22,028 bases of DNA from NCBI GenBank assembly GCA_964496575.1, contig CAZCAC010000139.1, forward strand, positions 1-22,028. Direction: 5' to 3'. The DNA is from CAZCAC01 sp964496575 (GTDB lineage: Bacteria; Planctomycetota; UBA1135; GCA-002686595). Both the position numbers and the translations under genes were made by a program. Positions 6,894 to 14,244 of this stretch are shown here, in pieces (positions within the stretch are counted from its first letter, which is position 1; every line of letters starts with the position of its first letter). Under the pieces are notes generated by a model. The model saw only the letters and a program-made list of their open reading frames with translations. It was not told the origin of the DNA and did not search any database.

Positions 6894-7957
6894 AGTTGCT
6901 CTTCCTGACCCAGGTGCTCGACCGGCGCGACGCCGTGCTGGGCTTCGTCTCTCGCTGGGTGCGGGGGCTCGCCGCGAACACCGAGGCCGTGCGGGTGATC
7001 GCGCTGGAGGTCGGCGACACCGACGATCTCCCGGCGAACGTCGACTGGCGAGAGGTGGGGCGGCGCGGGCGCGTGGGGCGCTACAGGCGCTACAAGAGCT
7101 GCCTGAAGGAGGCGCTCTGGCGCGATTCCTTCGACACCGTCCTCGCGCACATGGTGCCGCGCTACGCCCTTCTGGCCCACGCCCCCGCGCGCCGCTCTGG
7201 AGCGCGCTGCTTCCTCTGGTACACGCACGCGGGGATCGACCGGCGATTGCGGCTGGCGGTGCAGAAGGTGGAGAAGGTCTTCACCGCCAGCCCCGAGTCG
7301 ATGCGGGTGGAGACGCCCCGCAAGGTGGTGACCGGGCACGGGATCGACCTCGAGCACTTCGCCTCGGAGACGGTGCCGGAGAATGACGGGCCGGCCCGAC
7401 TTCTCTCCGTGGGGAGGCTCACGCCGAAGAAGGACCCGCTGACCGTGGTGCGGGCGCTGGCGATCCTCCGGGAGCGCGGGCTCGACGTCGAGCTCGACCT
7501 GGTGGGCGCGGGGCTCACCGGCAGCGACGAGGAGTACCAGGCCCGCGTCATCGGCGCGATCGAGGAGGCGGCGCTGACCGACCGGGTCCGCCTCCACGGC
7601 TCGGTGCCCTACGTCGAGGTGCCCGAGCGCTACCGGCGCGCGACGGTCGTCGTCAACGCGAGCTCCACCGGCAGCCTCGACAAGGTCTGCCTGGAGGCGA
7701 TGGCGAGCCGGCGGCCGGTGCTCTCCTGCAACGACGGCGCGGGCGAGCTGTTCGCCGAGCTGGGGGAGTCGGGCACCGCGCTGTGCTTCGAACCGGGCGA
7801 TCCGGCCGCGCTCGCCGATCGCGCGGAGGCCCTGCTGCGGTTGCCGGCCGGCGCGCGGGAGGAGCTCGTGGAGAAACTGCACGCCATCGTCGCGCGCGAC
7901 CACCGGGTCGACGTGTTGATGCGGCGGCTGGTCGAGGAGATGGGAGGACGGCCGTGA
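6890..7957 (+). CDS. GT4-family glycosyltransferase 3 (atypical EX7E)
   Basis: 355 residues from the GTG at 6890, overlapping the previous stop as GTGA with GGGGGA a few bases upstream. The opening strand KLLFLTQVLDRRDAVLGF is typical for a GT-B acceptor domain. The donor domain includes LLSVGRLTPKKDPLTVVRAL (171-190), VGAGLTGSDEEYQ and HGSVPYVEVPERYRRATVVV. The donor-binding region reads STGSLDKVCLEAMA: the second Glu (E269) is present but the first position of EX7E is Gly261. A TGSLDK form occurs in other GT4 groups, so I do not read this as loss of function. Its position in the operon implies a role in repeat-unit assembly. Confidence 0.86.
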   Translation: MKLLFLTQVLDRRDAVLGFVSRWVRGLAANTEAVRVIALEVGDTDDLPANVDWREVGRRGRVGRYRRYKSCLKEALWRDSFDTVLAHMVPRYALLAHAPARRSGARCFLWYTHAGIDRRLRLAVQKVEKVFTASPESMRVETPRKVVTGHGIDLEHFASETVPENDGPARLLSVGRLTPKKDPLTVVRALAILRERGLDVELDLVGAGLTGSDEEYQARVIGAIEEAALTDRVRLHGSVPYVEVPERYRRATVVVNASSTGSLDKVCLEAMASRRPVLSCNDGAGELFAELGESGTALCFEPGDPAALADRAEALLRLPAGAREELVEKLHAIVARDHRVDVLMRRLVEEMGGRP

Positions 7958-8868
7958 CCTCGCTGTCGGTGGTCATTCCCGTCTGGAACCAGCGCGACCT
8001 CGTGCGCGCCTGCTTGCGTTCGGTGCTCGAGGCGACCAGCGGTCTCGCCGAGAGCGAGGTGATCGTCGTCGACGACGCGAGCTCCGACGGCGCCGCCGAG
8101 CTGGTCGAGGAGGAGTTCCCCGGCGTTCGCCTCCTGCGCAACGAGGCCGGTCGCGGCTTCGCCCACACCGCCAACCGCGGGATGGCGCGAGCGCGGGGCG
8201 AGCTCCTGCTGCTCCTCAACTCCGACACCGAGCTGGCGCGCGCCGACCTGGAGGGGCTGATCGGCTTCCTCGAGGAGCATCCCGACTATTCGGGTGCGGC
8301 GCCGCGCCTCCTGAATCCCGACGGGACGACGCAGAGGGCCTGCCTCGCCTTCCCGAGCTGGCGGACGCCGCTCTTCTTCGGCACGCCGCTGGAGCGCTGG
8401 TGGCCGAGCTCTCCCGAGCTGCGCCGCTACTTCCAGCGCGAGCTCGACTACACCCGCGACTTCGACGTGGAACAGCCTCCGGCGGCGGCCTGGCTGCTCC
8501 GGCGCTCGGCCTGGAGGGAGGTGGGGGAGCTCGACGAGCGCCTCGAGCTCTTCTTCAACGACGTCGACTGGTGCCGTCGCCTCGCCGCGATCGGGGGCCG
8601 GCTGCGCTTCCTCGCCGGCTGCACGGTGCTCCACCACGGCGGCGCGAGCACGGCGGGGCGGAGCGACTTCGTGTCTCGCTGGCACACCGATCGATTGCGC
8701 TACGTGGCCAAGCACCACGGGGCGCTCGCCAAGGGATTCACCAAGCTGTGCGTCTCCTGGGCCTTCGCCGACTGGTGGGCCGCGGCGCTCCTGCGCCGGC
8801 TCCGCGGTCGCGGCGGCGAGCCGCTCGGGCCGCTCTCGCGCGACTTCCTCGGCTTCTTGAGGGCGTGA
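7954..8868 (+). CDS. GT2-family glycosyltransferase (rhamnosyltransferase-like)
   Basis: 304 residues from the GTG at 7954, with GGAGG-like sequence (GGGAGGA) just upstream and a GTGA overlap with the previous stop. The GT-A fold is evident: SVVIPVWNQ (5-13), VIVVDDASSDG (36-46), the metal/nucleotide-binding segment LLLLNSDTELA (85-95, DXD-like SDT), and FFNDVDWCRRL (200-210), the usual catalytic-base region of GT2 rhamnosyl/galactosyl-type enzymes. GCTVLHHGGAST is also typical. It inverts configuration on transfer from a nucleotide sugar. It is the only GT2 among the seven transferases here. The C-terminal 50 residues are hydrophobic and amphipathic, perhaps for membrane association. Substrate is not identifiable. 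Confidence 0.9.
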   Translation: MTSLSVVIPVWNQRDLVRACLRSVLEATSGLAESEVIVVDDASSDGAAELVEEEFPGVRLLRNEAGRGFAHTANRGMARARGELLLLLNSDTELARADLEGLIGFLEEHPDYSGAAPRLLNPDGTTQRACLAFPSWRTPLFFGTPLERWWPSSPELRRYFQRELDYTRDFDVEQPPAAAWLLRRSAWREVGELDERLELFFNDVDWCRRLAAIGGRLRFLAGCTVLHHGGASTAGRSDFVSRWHTDRLRYVAKHHGALAKGFTKLCVSWAFADWWAAALLRRLRGRGGEPLGPLSRDFLGFLRA

Positions 8869-8878
8869 GCCCGGTCCC

Positions 8879-8911
8879 TTGCGACGGCCCGCCGAGACCC
8901 TAAGGTGGAGG
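8879..8911 (+). promoter_or_regulatory. Possible internal promoter and ribosome-binding site of the toroid gene
   Basis: TTGCGA (8879-8884), 16 bases, then TAAGGT (8901-8906; only 3 of 6 match the consensus). The same stretch contains AAGGTGGAGG (8902-8911), a strong Shine-Dalgarno that favours ATG 8914 over the GTG at 8905, which lies inside it. The ribosome-binding reading is more secure than the promoter. Confidence 0.3.
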
Positions 8912-8913
8912 CG

Positions 8914-10692
8914 ATGACCCCCGACGCCGAGCGGAACGACCCGGTGCGCGAAGCGATCCTCGAGCCGCTCCGGCGAGTGCTCGCGTGGTTGCTCTCCTTG
9001 CGCGACGGCGACGGACGGATCCTCTGTCCCGAGCACCGCGTCGAGCACACCGGCAAGAACGCGGGGGGACTAGTCATCGCGCTGGAGCTCCTGGCGCTCG
9101 ATCCCACCGCCGATGTCGCCGAGCTGAAACACGTGGCGATCGAGCAGGGGCGCCGGCTGGTCCAGAACCTCCAGCGCGAGGGCACGAGCGAGTGCTTCAC
9201 CTTCCGCCCCGGGCGCCACGATCCCTACAACTGCTCCAACTCGGTGATCGACGGCGGGGCCTGTGCCGACGCGCTCTGCGCCCTGGTTCGCGAGCTGGGC
9301 GACGAGCTCGAACCCGGCGAGCGGCAGCGCTTCACCGACGCGGCCCTCCTGCACGCGCGCACGTACCTGCGCACGGCCGCGCTCGACAAGGGCGTGCCGG
9401 CGCAGCGCGCCTGGGGGCTGACTGGGCTCGCCTCGGCGTGGCGGCTGGGGCGCGAGCCCGAGCTGGAAGCGGCGGGGCTCGAGGCGGTGCGGCTCCTGGC
9501 CGAGATCCAGCACGCGGACGGCAGCTATCCCTATCACCCCCTCGAGTGGGGTGCGGCGCACGTCGGCGCGAGCGACGTCTCGGCGTTCTACCAGTCGCGG
9601 GTCACCGGCTTCCTGATCCACGCGCTCGAGGAGCTCGGGCGCGATCCCGCGAGCGAGGAGTACGCCGGTCCGCTGCGCCGCGGCCTCGACTTCCTCTGCG
9701 CGCTGCACGGGCCGGGCGGCACGAAGTGCGGGCTCGTCGAGGCGAAGCCGTGGTACTGGGGCGCGAATCACGAGGTGGCCTCGCACCCCTTCGACGTGCA
9801 CGCGCTCGCCCGGGGGTGGCGGCACTTCGGCGAGGCGCGCTACGCGGATGCGGCGGCGGCGGCCTTCGAGAGCTGGGTGGAGCACCTCGAGGCGAGTGGC
9901 CGACCGCGCAGTCACCTGCCCGGCGCCGGGCGCGGACGCAGCTACCAGTGTCCCGTCTTCTGGGCGGGGCACGCGATGTGGCTGGCGCGCGCGGCGCGCG
10001 ACCTTGGGAGAGTCGTCGCTCGACCCGACGCGGCGCGGGAGAGCGCCCCCTTCGAACCCGTACTCGCCTTCGACGACGCGTCGCTGGTGCGGCTGGAGAA
10101 CGAGTATCTCGTCGCCTGGGTACGCGGCTCGCGCCCCGGCTTCAACGTCGCGCACGGCAGCCCGCACGGTGCGGGACTGCTCGGGGTGCGACGCAAGCGG
10201 GACGGTGCGGAGCTGTTGCCGCGACGCCCGCTCGCGGGCCGCCAGGCGGGGGAGTGGTCCGCCGAGTCGGGGGGGCTGCGCCTCACGCGGGGATGGCGCG
10301 CGGGCCGGGCCGAGCTGCGCTTCTCCACCTGGCTCGCGCGGACCCAGTGGCGGGCACGCCGCTACCTCGACGCCATCGGCGAGCCGCTGACGGCGTTGCG
10401 CCGCGGCGTGTTCGCCTTCGCGAGCCCGCGCGCGTCCAGCGCCTTTGCGCTGGATCCGGAGCTCGATCTCCTGCCCGACGGCGTTCGCCTGCGCTCGTGC
10501 CTCGCCTGGCGCGGAGGCGAGCCGGTGCCCGGCACGGAGCTGGTGCGCACCTTCCAGCTGGGCGGCGAGAGGCTGCGCGTGCACGAGCGCCTGCTCGCCG
10601 CGAATGACATCCGCGACCTCGACTACACGCTGCCGCCGCTCGCCTCGAGCGTCGACCGGCGGAGCGACGAGATCTCGTACTCGCTGCGCTAG
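8914..10692 (+). CDS. Alpha/alpha-toroid plus beta-sandwich protein, possible polysaccharide-processing enzyme
   Basis: 592 residues. I do not recognise the family with certainty. Residues about 10-365 are repeated amphipathic helix pairs of an alpha/alpha barrel, with conserved-looking loops QHADGSYPYHPLEWG (199-213), SAFYQSRVTGF, EAKPWYWGANHEVASHPFD (276-294) and CPVFWAGHAMW. These aromatic, His and acidic loops resemble the substrate clefts of glycan lyases, hydrolases and epimerases. Residues about 380-580 are strand-rich, suggesting a C-terminal beta-sandwich as in heparinase II/III-type or related proteins. No signal peptide is seen, so it is probably cytoplasmic. It follows the GT2 gene after 45 bp and is convergent with the GH2 gene 12 bp away. 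It may cut, epimerise or bind the polymer; this is inference. Confidence 0.7.
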   Translation: MTPDAERNDPVREAILEPLRRVLAWLLSLRDGDGRILCPEHRVEHTGKNAGGLVIALELLALDPTADVAELKHVAIEQGRRLVQNLQREGTSECFTFRPGRHDPYNCSNSVIDGGACADALCALVRELGDELEPGERQRFTDAALLHARTYLRTAALDKGVPAQRAWGLTGLASAWRLGREPELEAAGLEAVRLLAEIQHADGSYPYHPLEWGAAHVGASDVSAFYQSRVTGFLIHALEELGRDPASEEYAGPLRRGLDFLCALHGPGGTKCGLVEAKPWYWGANHEVASHPFDVHALARGWRHFGEARYADAAAAAFESWVEHLEASGRPRSHLPGAGRGRSYQCPVFWAGHAMWLARAARDLGRVVARPDAARESAPFEPVLAFDDASLVRLENEYLVAWVRGSRPGFNVAHGSPHGAGLLGVRRKRDGAELLPRRPLAGRQAGEWSAESGGLRLTRGWRAGRAELRFSTWLARTQWRARRYLDAIGEPLTALRRGVFAFASPRASSAFALDPELDLLPDGVRLRSCLAWRGGEPVPGTELVRTFQLGGERLRVHERLLAANDIRDLDYTLPPLASSVDRRSDEISYSLR

Positions 10693-10704
10693 CGATACTC
10701 CCTA

Positions 10705-13700
10705 TCAGAGAAAGCGCAACTCCACCGAGCCCGCGATCCTCGCCCCGCGCTCGAGCTTCCGGGTCACTCCGACGAAGTGGCTGCGCGCGAACATCTCGCC
10801 GGTGGGCACGGCGAGCGTGGCGGCGAGGAGGCGGATCGTCCGCGCGTCGTGGATCCACGCGCGGGCGTGCCCCTCGCCGTTCCCGAGCAGCTCCACGGCG
10901 CGTCCGACGCCGTCGTAGAGCTCGAAGCGGAAGACGTTCGCGCGCGTCGCCCGGAAGTCGTTGCAGCCCAGCGGCGTCGCGTCGTGACTCCACGGCCACT
11001 CCGGCCGCGTCGACGAGGGGACCGGCTCGGGGCAGTCGTCGTAGAACGCCGGCGAGAAGCCGCGCGGACGGCCGATGTGGTCCTCGGGGTAGTTGCTCCA
11101 CTCGGCGCGCCGCAACCACTGGAGCCGATCGAGCTCGCGCGGCAGGTCGAAGACGACGCCGAGCTGGCGGGGCGTCAGCTCGTCGACCCCGAGCTCGAAG
11201 TCGTACTCGACGTGGAACGCGCCGGTCCAGTCGAGACGCAGCGTGAAGGAACCCTTCGCCTGCTCGTACTCGCCGTCCACTCGAATCGAGACCTCCTGCT
11301 GGCCTGGCTGCACGTGCACGCCGCCGGGACGCCACCCCGTGCAGACCTCGGTCAGCGGAGGGAGCGCCGGCTGGTGCTCGGGCGCGCAGCGGTCGCTGGT
11401 GAGCTGGATCGCCAGCAGGTGTGGCCCTCCGACCAGGAGCGTTCGTCCGGCACGAGAGAGCCGGGCGATCCGGTGCGTCGCGGCGTCGAGGACGAGCTCC
11501 AGGTCGCCGGCCCGGACGACCAGATCCTCTCCGGGCTCGGGGGCCTCGTACGACAGGAGGAGAGCGGCCTCGGTCAGGGGCGGCGCCGCGGCCGGCTCGG
11601 GCAGATCGACGAACACCTCGGCCACCGTCACCTCGCGCGGATCGAAGAAGGTGAGCAGGAGCGGCCCCTCGCCGGGCGCTTCCAGCAGGACGGAACCGAA
11701 CTCCCCGGGCCCGATGTCGGGACCGTAGAGCTGCTGCTCGTCGTCCTCGCTCTGCCAGAGGATCTTCACCTCGTCGAGGTTCGTGAAGTGGAAGCGATTC
11801 TCCAGCTCGACGAGCCGGCCGCCCCCCTCGGCGGGTCGCGAGGAGACGACGCGAATCGGGGAGTAGGCGTTGCGCACCTGCAGGAACTCGGGCTTCTTGC
11901 GCCGCCAGCCATCGATGAGCCCCCACGGACCGTACCCGACCGTGGTCCCGTCGGGCAGGTGGAAGACGTCGTCGATCCCCGACCAGAGCGCGCCGCCGAG
12001 TACGCCCCAGGTCGTGTACATCTCCTCCCACATCGGTCGCAACCCGAGCCCCCAGCGATCGCGCACCGACGGATCGGTGATCGTCTCGCGGCGGTTGTAG
12101 ACGGAGAGGTGGCAGTACTCGCCGAAGAGCATCGGACGGCCGAAGGAGCCCGCTCCGACGTGCGCCGGTCCGCCGGGGCCGGGGTAGTGCAGGTTGGCGA
12201 TCGGAGCGTTGCTGCCGCCGTTGTTGAAGCCGCCCCACGCCTGGTCGTGGAAGGCCTGCGGCCGCGAGGGGTCGGCGACCTTCACCGCGGCCAGCACCTC
12301 GGCGAAGTTGCGACTCCACGCCGACTCGTTGGCCAGCGACCAGGCGATCACGCTGGGGTGGTTGCGGTGGAAGTGGACCGTCTCGAGATTCGCCTGCAGC
12401 TGGTAGTCCAGCCACTTCGGGTCGGCGTGCGGCTCCGTGCCCCAGTACTTGTTCGCGCCGTGACCGATCCAGCAGAGCGGCGCCTCGACCTCGACCAGGA
12501 GCCCGACGAAGTCGCAGGCCATCAGGAAGTCGGCGGACGGCGGGTAGTGCGAGGTGCGGATGAAGTTGCAGTTCGCCTCGCGGAAGAGCAGCGCGTCCTG
12601 GATCGCCGTATCGCGCGTCGAGACGCGGCCGCGCAGCGGGTCTACCACGTGGCGGTTGACCCCGCGCAGCTTGACCGGTCGCCCGTTGATCAGGAGCTCC
12701 TCGCCGAGCACCTCGACCTCGCGGAAGCCGACCGGGACGGCGAAGGACTCGAGCTCGATCCCCTCGCTGGCCAGGAAGAGCTGCAGGTAGTACATCTTCG
12801 GGTGCTCGGGATCCCACAGCACCGGCGAGGGGACCTCGAGCGTGAGGCGGACGCGCGTGCTCGAGTGAGCCGGCACGGCGGGCAGGTCGGGCTCCTCGTC
12901 GATCGGCGTCTCGTGGATCAGGACCCCCAGGCTGAGCCCGCTCGCGAGCTCGTCGCTGTCGTTCCGGAGCTCCAGCTCCAGCTCCAGGGTCGCGTCCTCG
13001 TACGCCTCGTCGAGATCGGTGACGATGCGCAGGTCGGAGAGGTGCACCGCCGGGACGGTGAACAGCGTGACGTCGCGCAGGATCCCGCCGAGCGGGTGCG
13101 CGGTGTACTGCGAGAGGGAGCCGAGCTGGTCCGCGTCGCTCCAGCTCGTGACCTCGAGGAGGAGGTGGTTCTCCCCCTCGGTCACGTGCTCGGTGACGTC
13201 GAGCTCGAACGGCGTCATCCCGCCGAGGTGCTCGCCGCACCGCGTGCCGTTGACGTAGACCCGGGCCGAGCTGAAGACCGCCTCGAAGCGCAGGATCACG
13301 CGCCCCCCGCGCCACGACGGCTCCACCTCGAAGGTGCGGTGGCAGGTCACGGTCTCGGTCGGGTCGAACTCGATCCCGTGCTGCGCGAACTGCCCGGGCA
13401 CCTCGAAGTCGAACCAGGCCACCGGCGTGTCGGGGTGGTCGTAGTACCCCTCGAGAGGCACGGGATGGGCCCGCCATGTACCGTTCAGGCTCTCCTCGGG
13501 GCGCCCCGACTGCTCGGTGCTGGACGGGATCGGCCGGTAGGTCGGCAGGAGGCCGTTCACCTTCTCCAGGCTGGGCGGGACGACGGCGTAGCCTCCCGGG
13601 CCGTAGCTCTTCGCGTCGCGAGGTCGCAGCGGCGTCGGGTCGGTGGAGAGGATGCTGATCCTCGAGACGACCGCGTTCGGTCCCTGGAGGCGACGCAGCG

Positions 13701-14097
13701 CGACCCACACCTCACCGCCGGAGTAGAGCTCGGGCGGTAGCGGGAAACGCTGCGCGGTGATCTCACCCGCCGCGAGCCTCAGCGGCTCGCCGACCGCGGT
13801 CCCGTTCACCTCGAGTTGCTGGAGGCGCTCGCCGTCGGAGGCGAGGATCAGCGAGACCGCGTACCTCGCCTCGGGCACCAGCCCGGCGTAGCCGAAGGCG
13901 ACCGGGTCGCCGAAGGAACAGGTCCGCTCGGAGTCGGTTCCGGCGACCGCCGATTCGGGGAAGGTGTAGGCGTCCCCGCGGACCAGGTGCGGCGTCGCGT
14001 CGGTGCCGCCGTCGTCGACCGCCACCTCGTGCCAGCCGTCCTGGGTCGAGGGGAGCGAAGGGGTGAACAGGGCCAGCAACAGGGAGAGGTGGATCAT
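10705..14097 (-). CDS. Large GH2-family glycosidase (beta-galactosidase-like), probably exported
   Basis: 1130 residues. The N terminus has a hydrophobic stretch (LSLLLALFTPSLP, 4-16) that could be a signal peptide, though it lacks a basic start. A beta-rich module (about 20-155) precedes the GH2 core. The core has the sugar-binding domain (about 200-350, with RVYVNGTRCGEHLGG), an Ig-like domain (about 350-460), and the TIM barrel starting at LLINGRPVKLRGVNRH and FIRTSHYPPS (513-522). The acid/base Glu is E591 (WSLANES) and the nucleophile is E660 (LFGEYCH), both intact. Residues about 750-1130 form further beta domains resembling the C-terminal part of long beta-galactosidases. It would hydrolyse terminal beta-linked sugars, likely outside the cytoplasm. 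It sits opposite to the two polysaccharide operons. Galactose specificity is not proven. Confidence 0.88.
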   Translation of the reverse strand: MIHLSLLLALFTPSLPSTQDGWHEVAVDDGGTDATPHLVRGDAYTFPESAVAGTDSERTCSFGDPVAFGYAGLVPEARYAVSLILASDGERLQQLEVNGTAVGEPLRLAAGEITAQRFPLPPELYSGGEVWVALRRLQGPNAVVSRISILSTDPTPLRPRDAKSYGPGGYAVVPPSLEKVNGLLPTYRPIPSSTEQSGRPEESLNGTWRAHPVPLEGYYDHPDTPVAWFDFEVPGQFAQHGIEFDPTETVTCHRTFEVEPSWRGGRVILRFEAVFSSARVYVNGTRCGEHLGGMTPFELDVTEHVTEGENHLLLEVTSWSDADQLGSLSQYTAHPLGGILRDVTLFTVPAVHLSDLRIVTDLDEAYEDATLELELELRNDSDELASGLSLGVLIHETPIDEEPDLPAVPAHSSTRVRLTLEVPSPVLWDPEHPKMYYLQLFLASEGIELESFAVPVGFREVEVLGEELLINGRPVKLRGVNRHVVDPLRGRVSTRDTAIQDALLFREANCNFIRTSHYPPSADFLMACDFVGLLVEVEAPLCWIGHGANKYWGTEPHADPKWLDYQLQANLETVHFHRNHPSVIAWSLANESAWSRNFAEVLAAVKVADPSRPQAFHDQAWGGFNNGGSNAPIANLHYPGPGGPAHVGAGSFGRPMLFGEYCHLSVYNRRETITDPSVRDRWGLGLRPMWEEMYTTWGVLGGALWSGIDDVFHLPDGTTVGYGPWGLIDGWRRKKPEFLQVRNAYSPIRVVSSRPAEGGGRLVELENRFHFTNLDEVKILWQSEDDEQQLYGPDIGPGEFGSVLLEAPGEGPLLLTFFDPREVTVAEVFVDLPEPAAAPPLTEAALLLSYEAPEPGEDLVVRAGDLELVLDAATHRIARLSRAGRTLLVGGPHLLAIQLTSDRCAPEHQPALPPLTEVCTGWRPGGVHVQPGQQEVSIRVDGEYEQAKGSFTLRLDWTGAFHVEYDFELGVDELTPRQLGVVFDLPRELDRLQWLRRAEWSNYPEDHIGRPRGFSPAFYDDCPEPVPSSTRPEWPWSHDATPLGCNDFRATRANVFRFELYDGVGRAVELLGNGEGHARAWIHDARTIRLLAATLAVPTGEMFARSHFVGVTRKLERGARIAGSVELRFL

Positions 14098-14135
14098 CGG
14101 TGGGGAGACGGGGGTGGGACGACCTGGGGGGGAAG

Positions 14136-14164
14136 ATTATCACGCACTCGCGCCGATCCGGCGA
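14136..14164 (-). promoter_or_regulatory. Candidate promoter for the GH2 gene
   Basis: On the minus strand: TCGCCG (14159-14164), 17 bases, then GATAAT (14136-14141), about 38 bases before the ATG at 14097. The -10 is good for this GC-rich DNA; the -35 matches 3 of 6. Confidence 0.3.
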
Positions 14165-14203
14165 GGACGGAACGCTCGGGGGGGAGGCGCCGCACCGCGC
14201 TCC

Positions 14204-14232
14204 TTGCTCCGCGGTGGCGCGACCGCGATAAT
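14204..14232 (+). promoter_or_regulatory. Sigma70-type promoter of operon B
   Basis: TTGCTC (14204-14209), a 17-base spacer and GATAAT (14227-14232). Transcription would begin near 14239, about six bases before ATG 14245, and no Shine-Dalgarno is visible, so the first gene may be translated from a nearly leaderless message. Confidence 0.45.
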
Positions 14233-14244
14233 CGGCCCCTGCGC

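Noticed and set aside
6890..7957. Inactive glycosyltransferase because EX7E lacks the first Glu
   Set aside because: The STGSLDK...LE form occurs in other GT4 groups and the rest of the donor domain is intact, so loss of activity is not supported.
10283..13740. Very long open frames on both strands (987 and 1141 codons) across the GH2 gene
   Set aside because: They overlap the GH2 gene, which has intact catalytic motifs and domain order. Their translations are dominated by Arg, Pro, Ala and Gly with no recognisable motif, as expected for alternative frames in GC-rich DNA.
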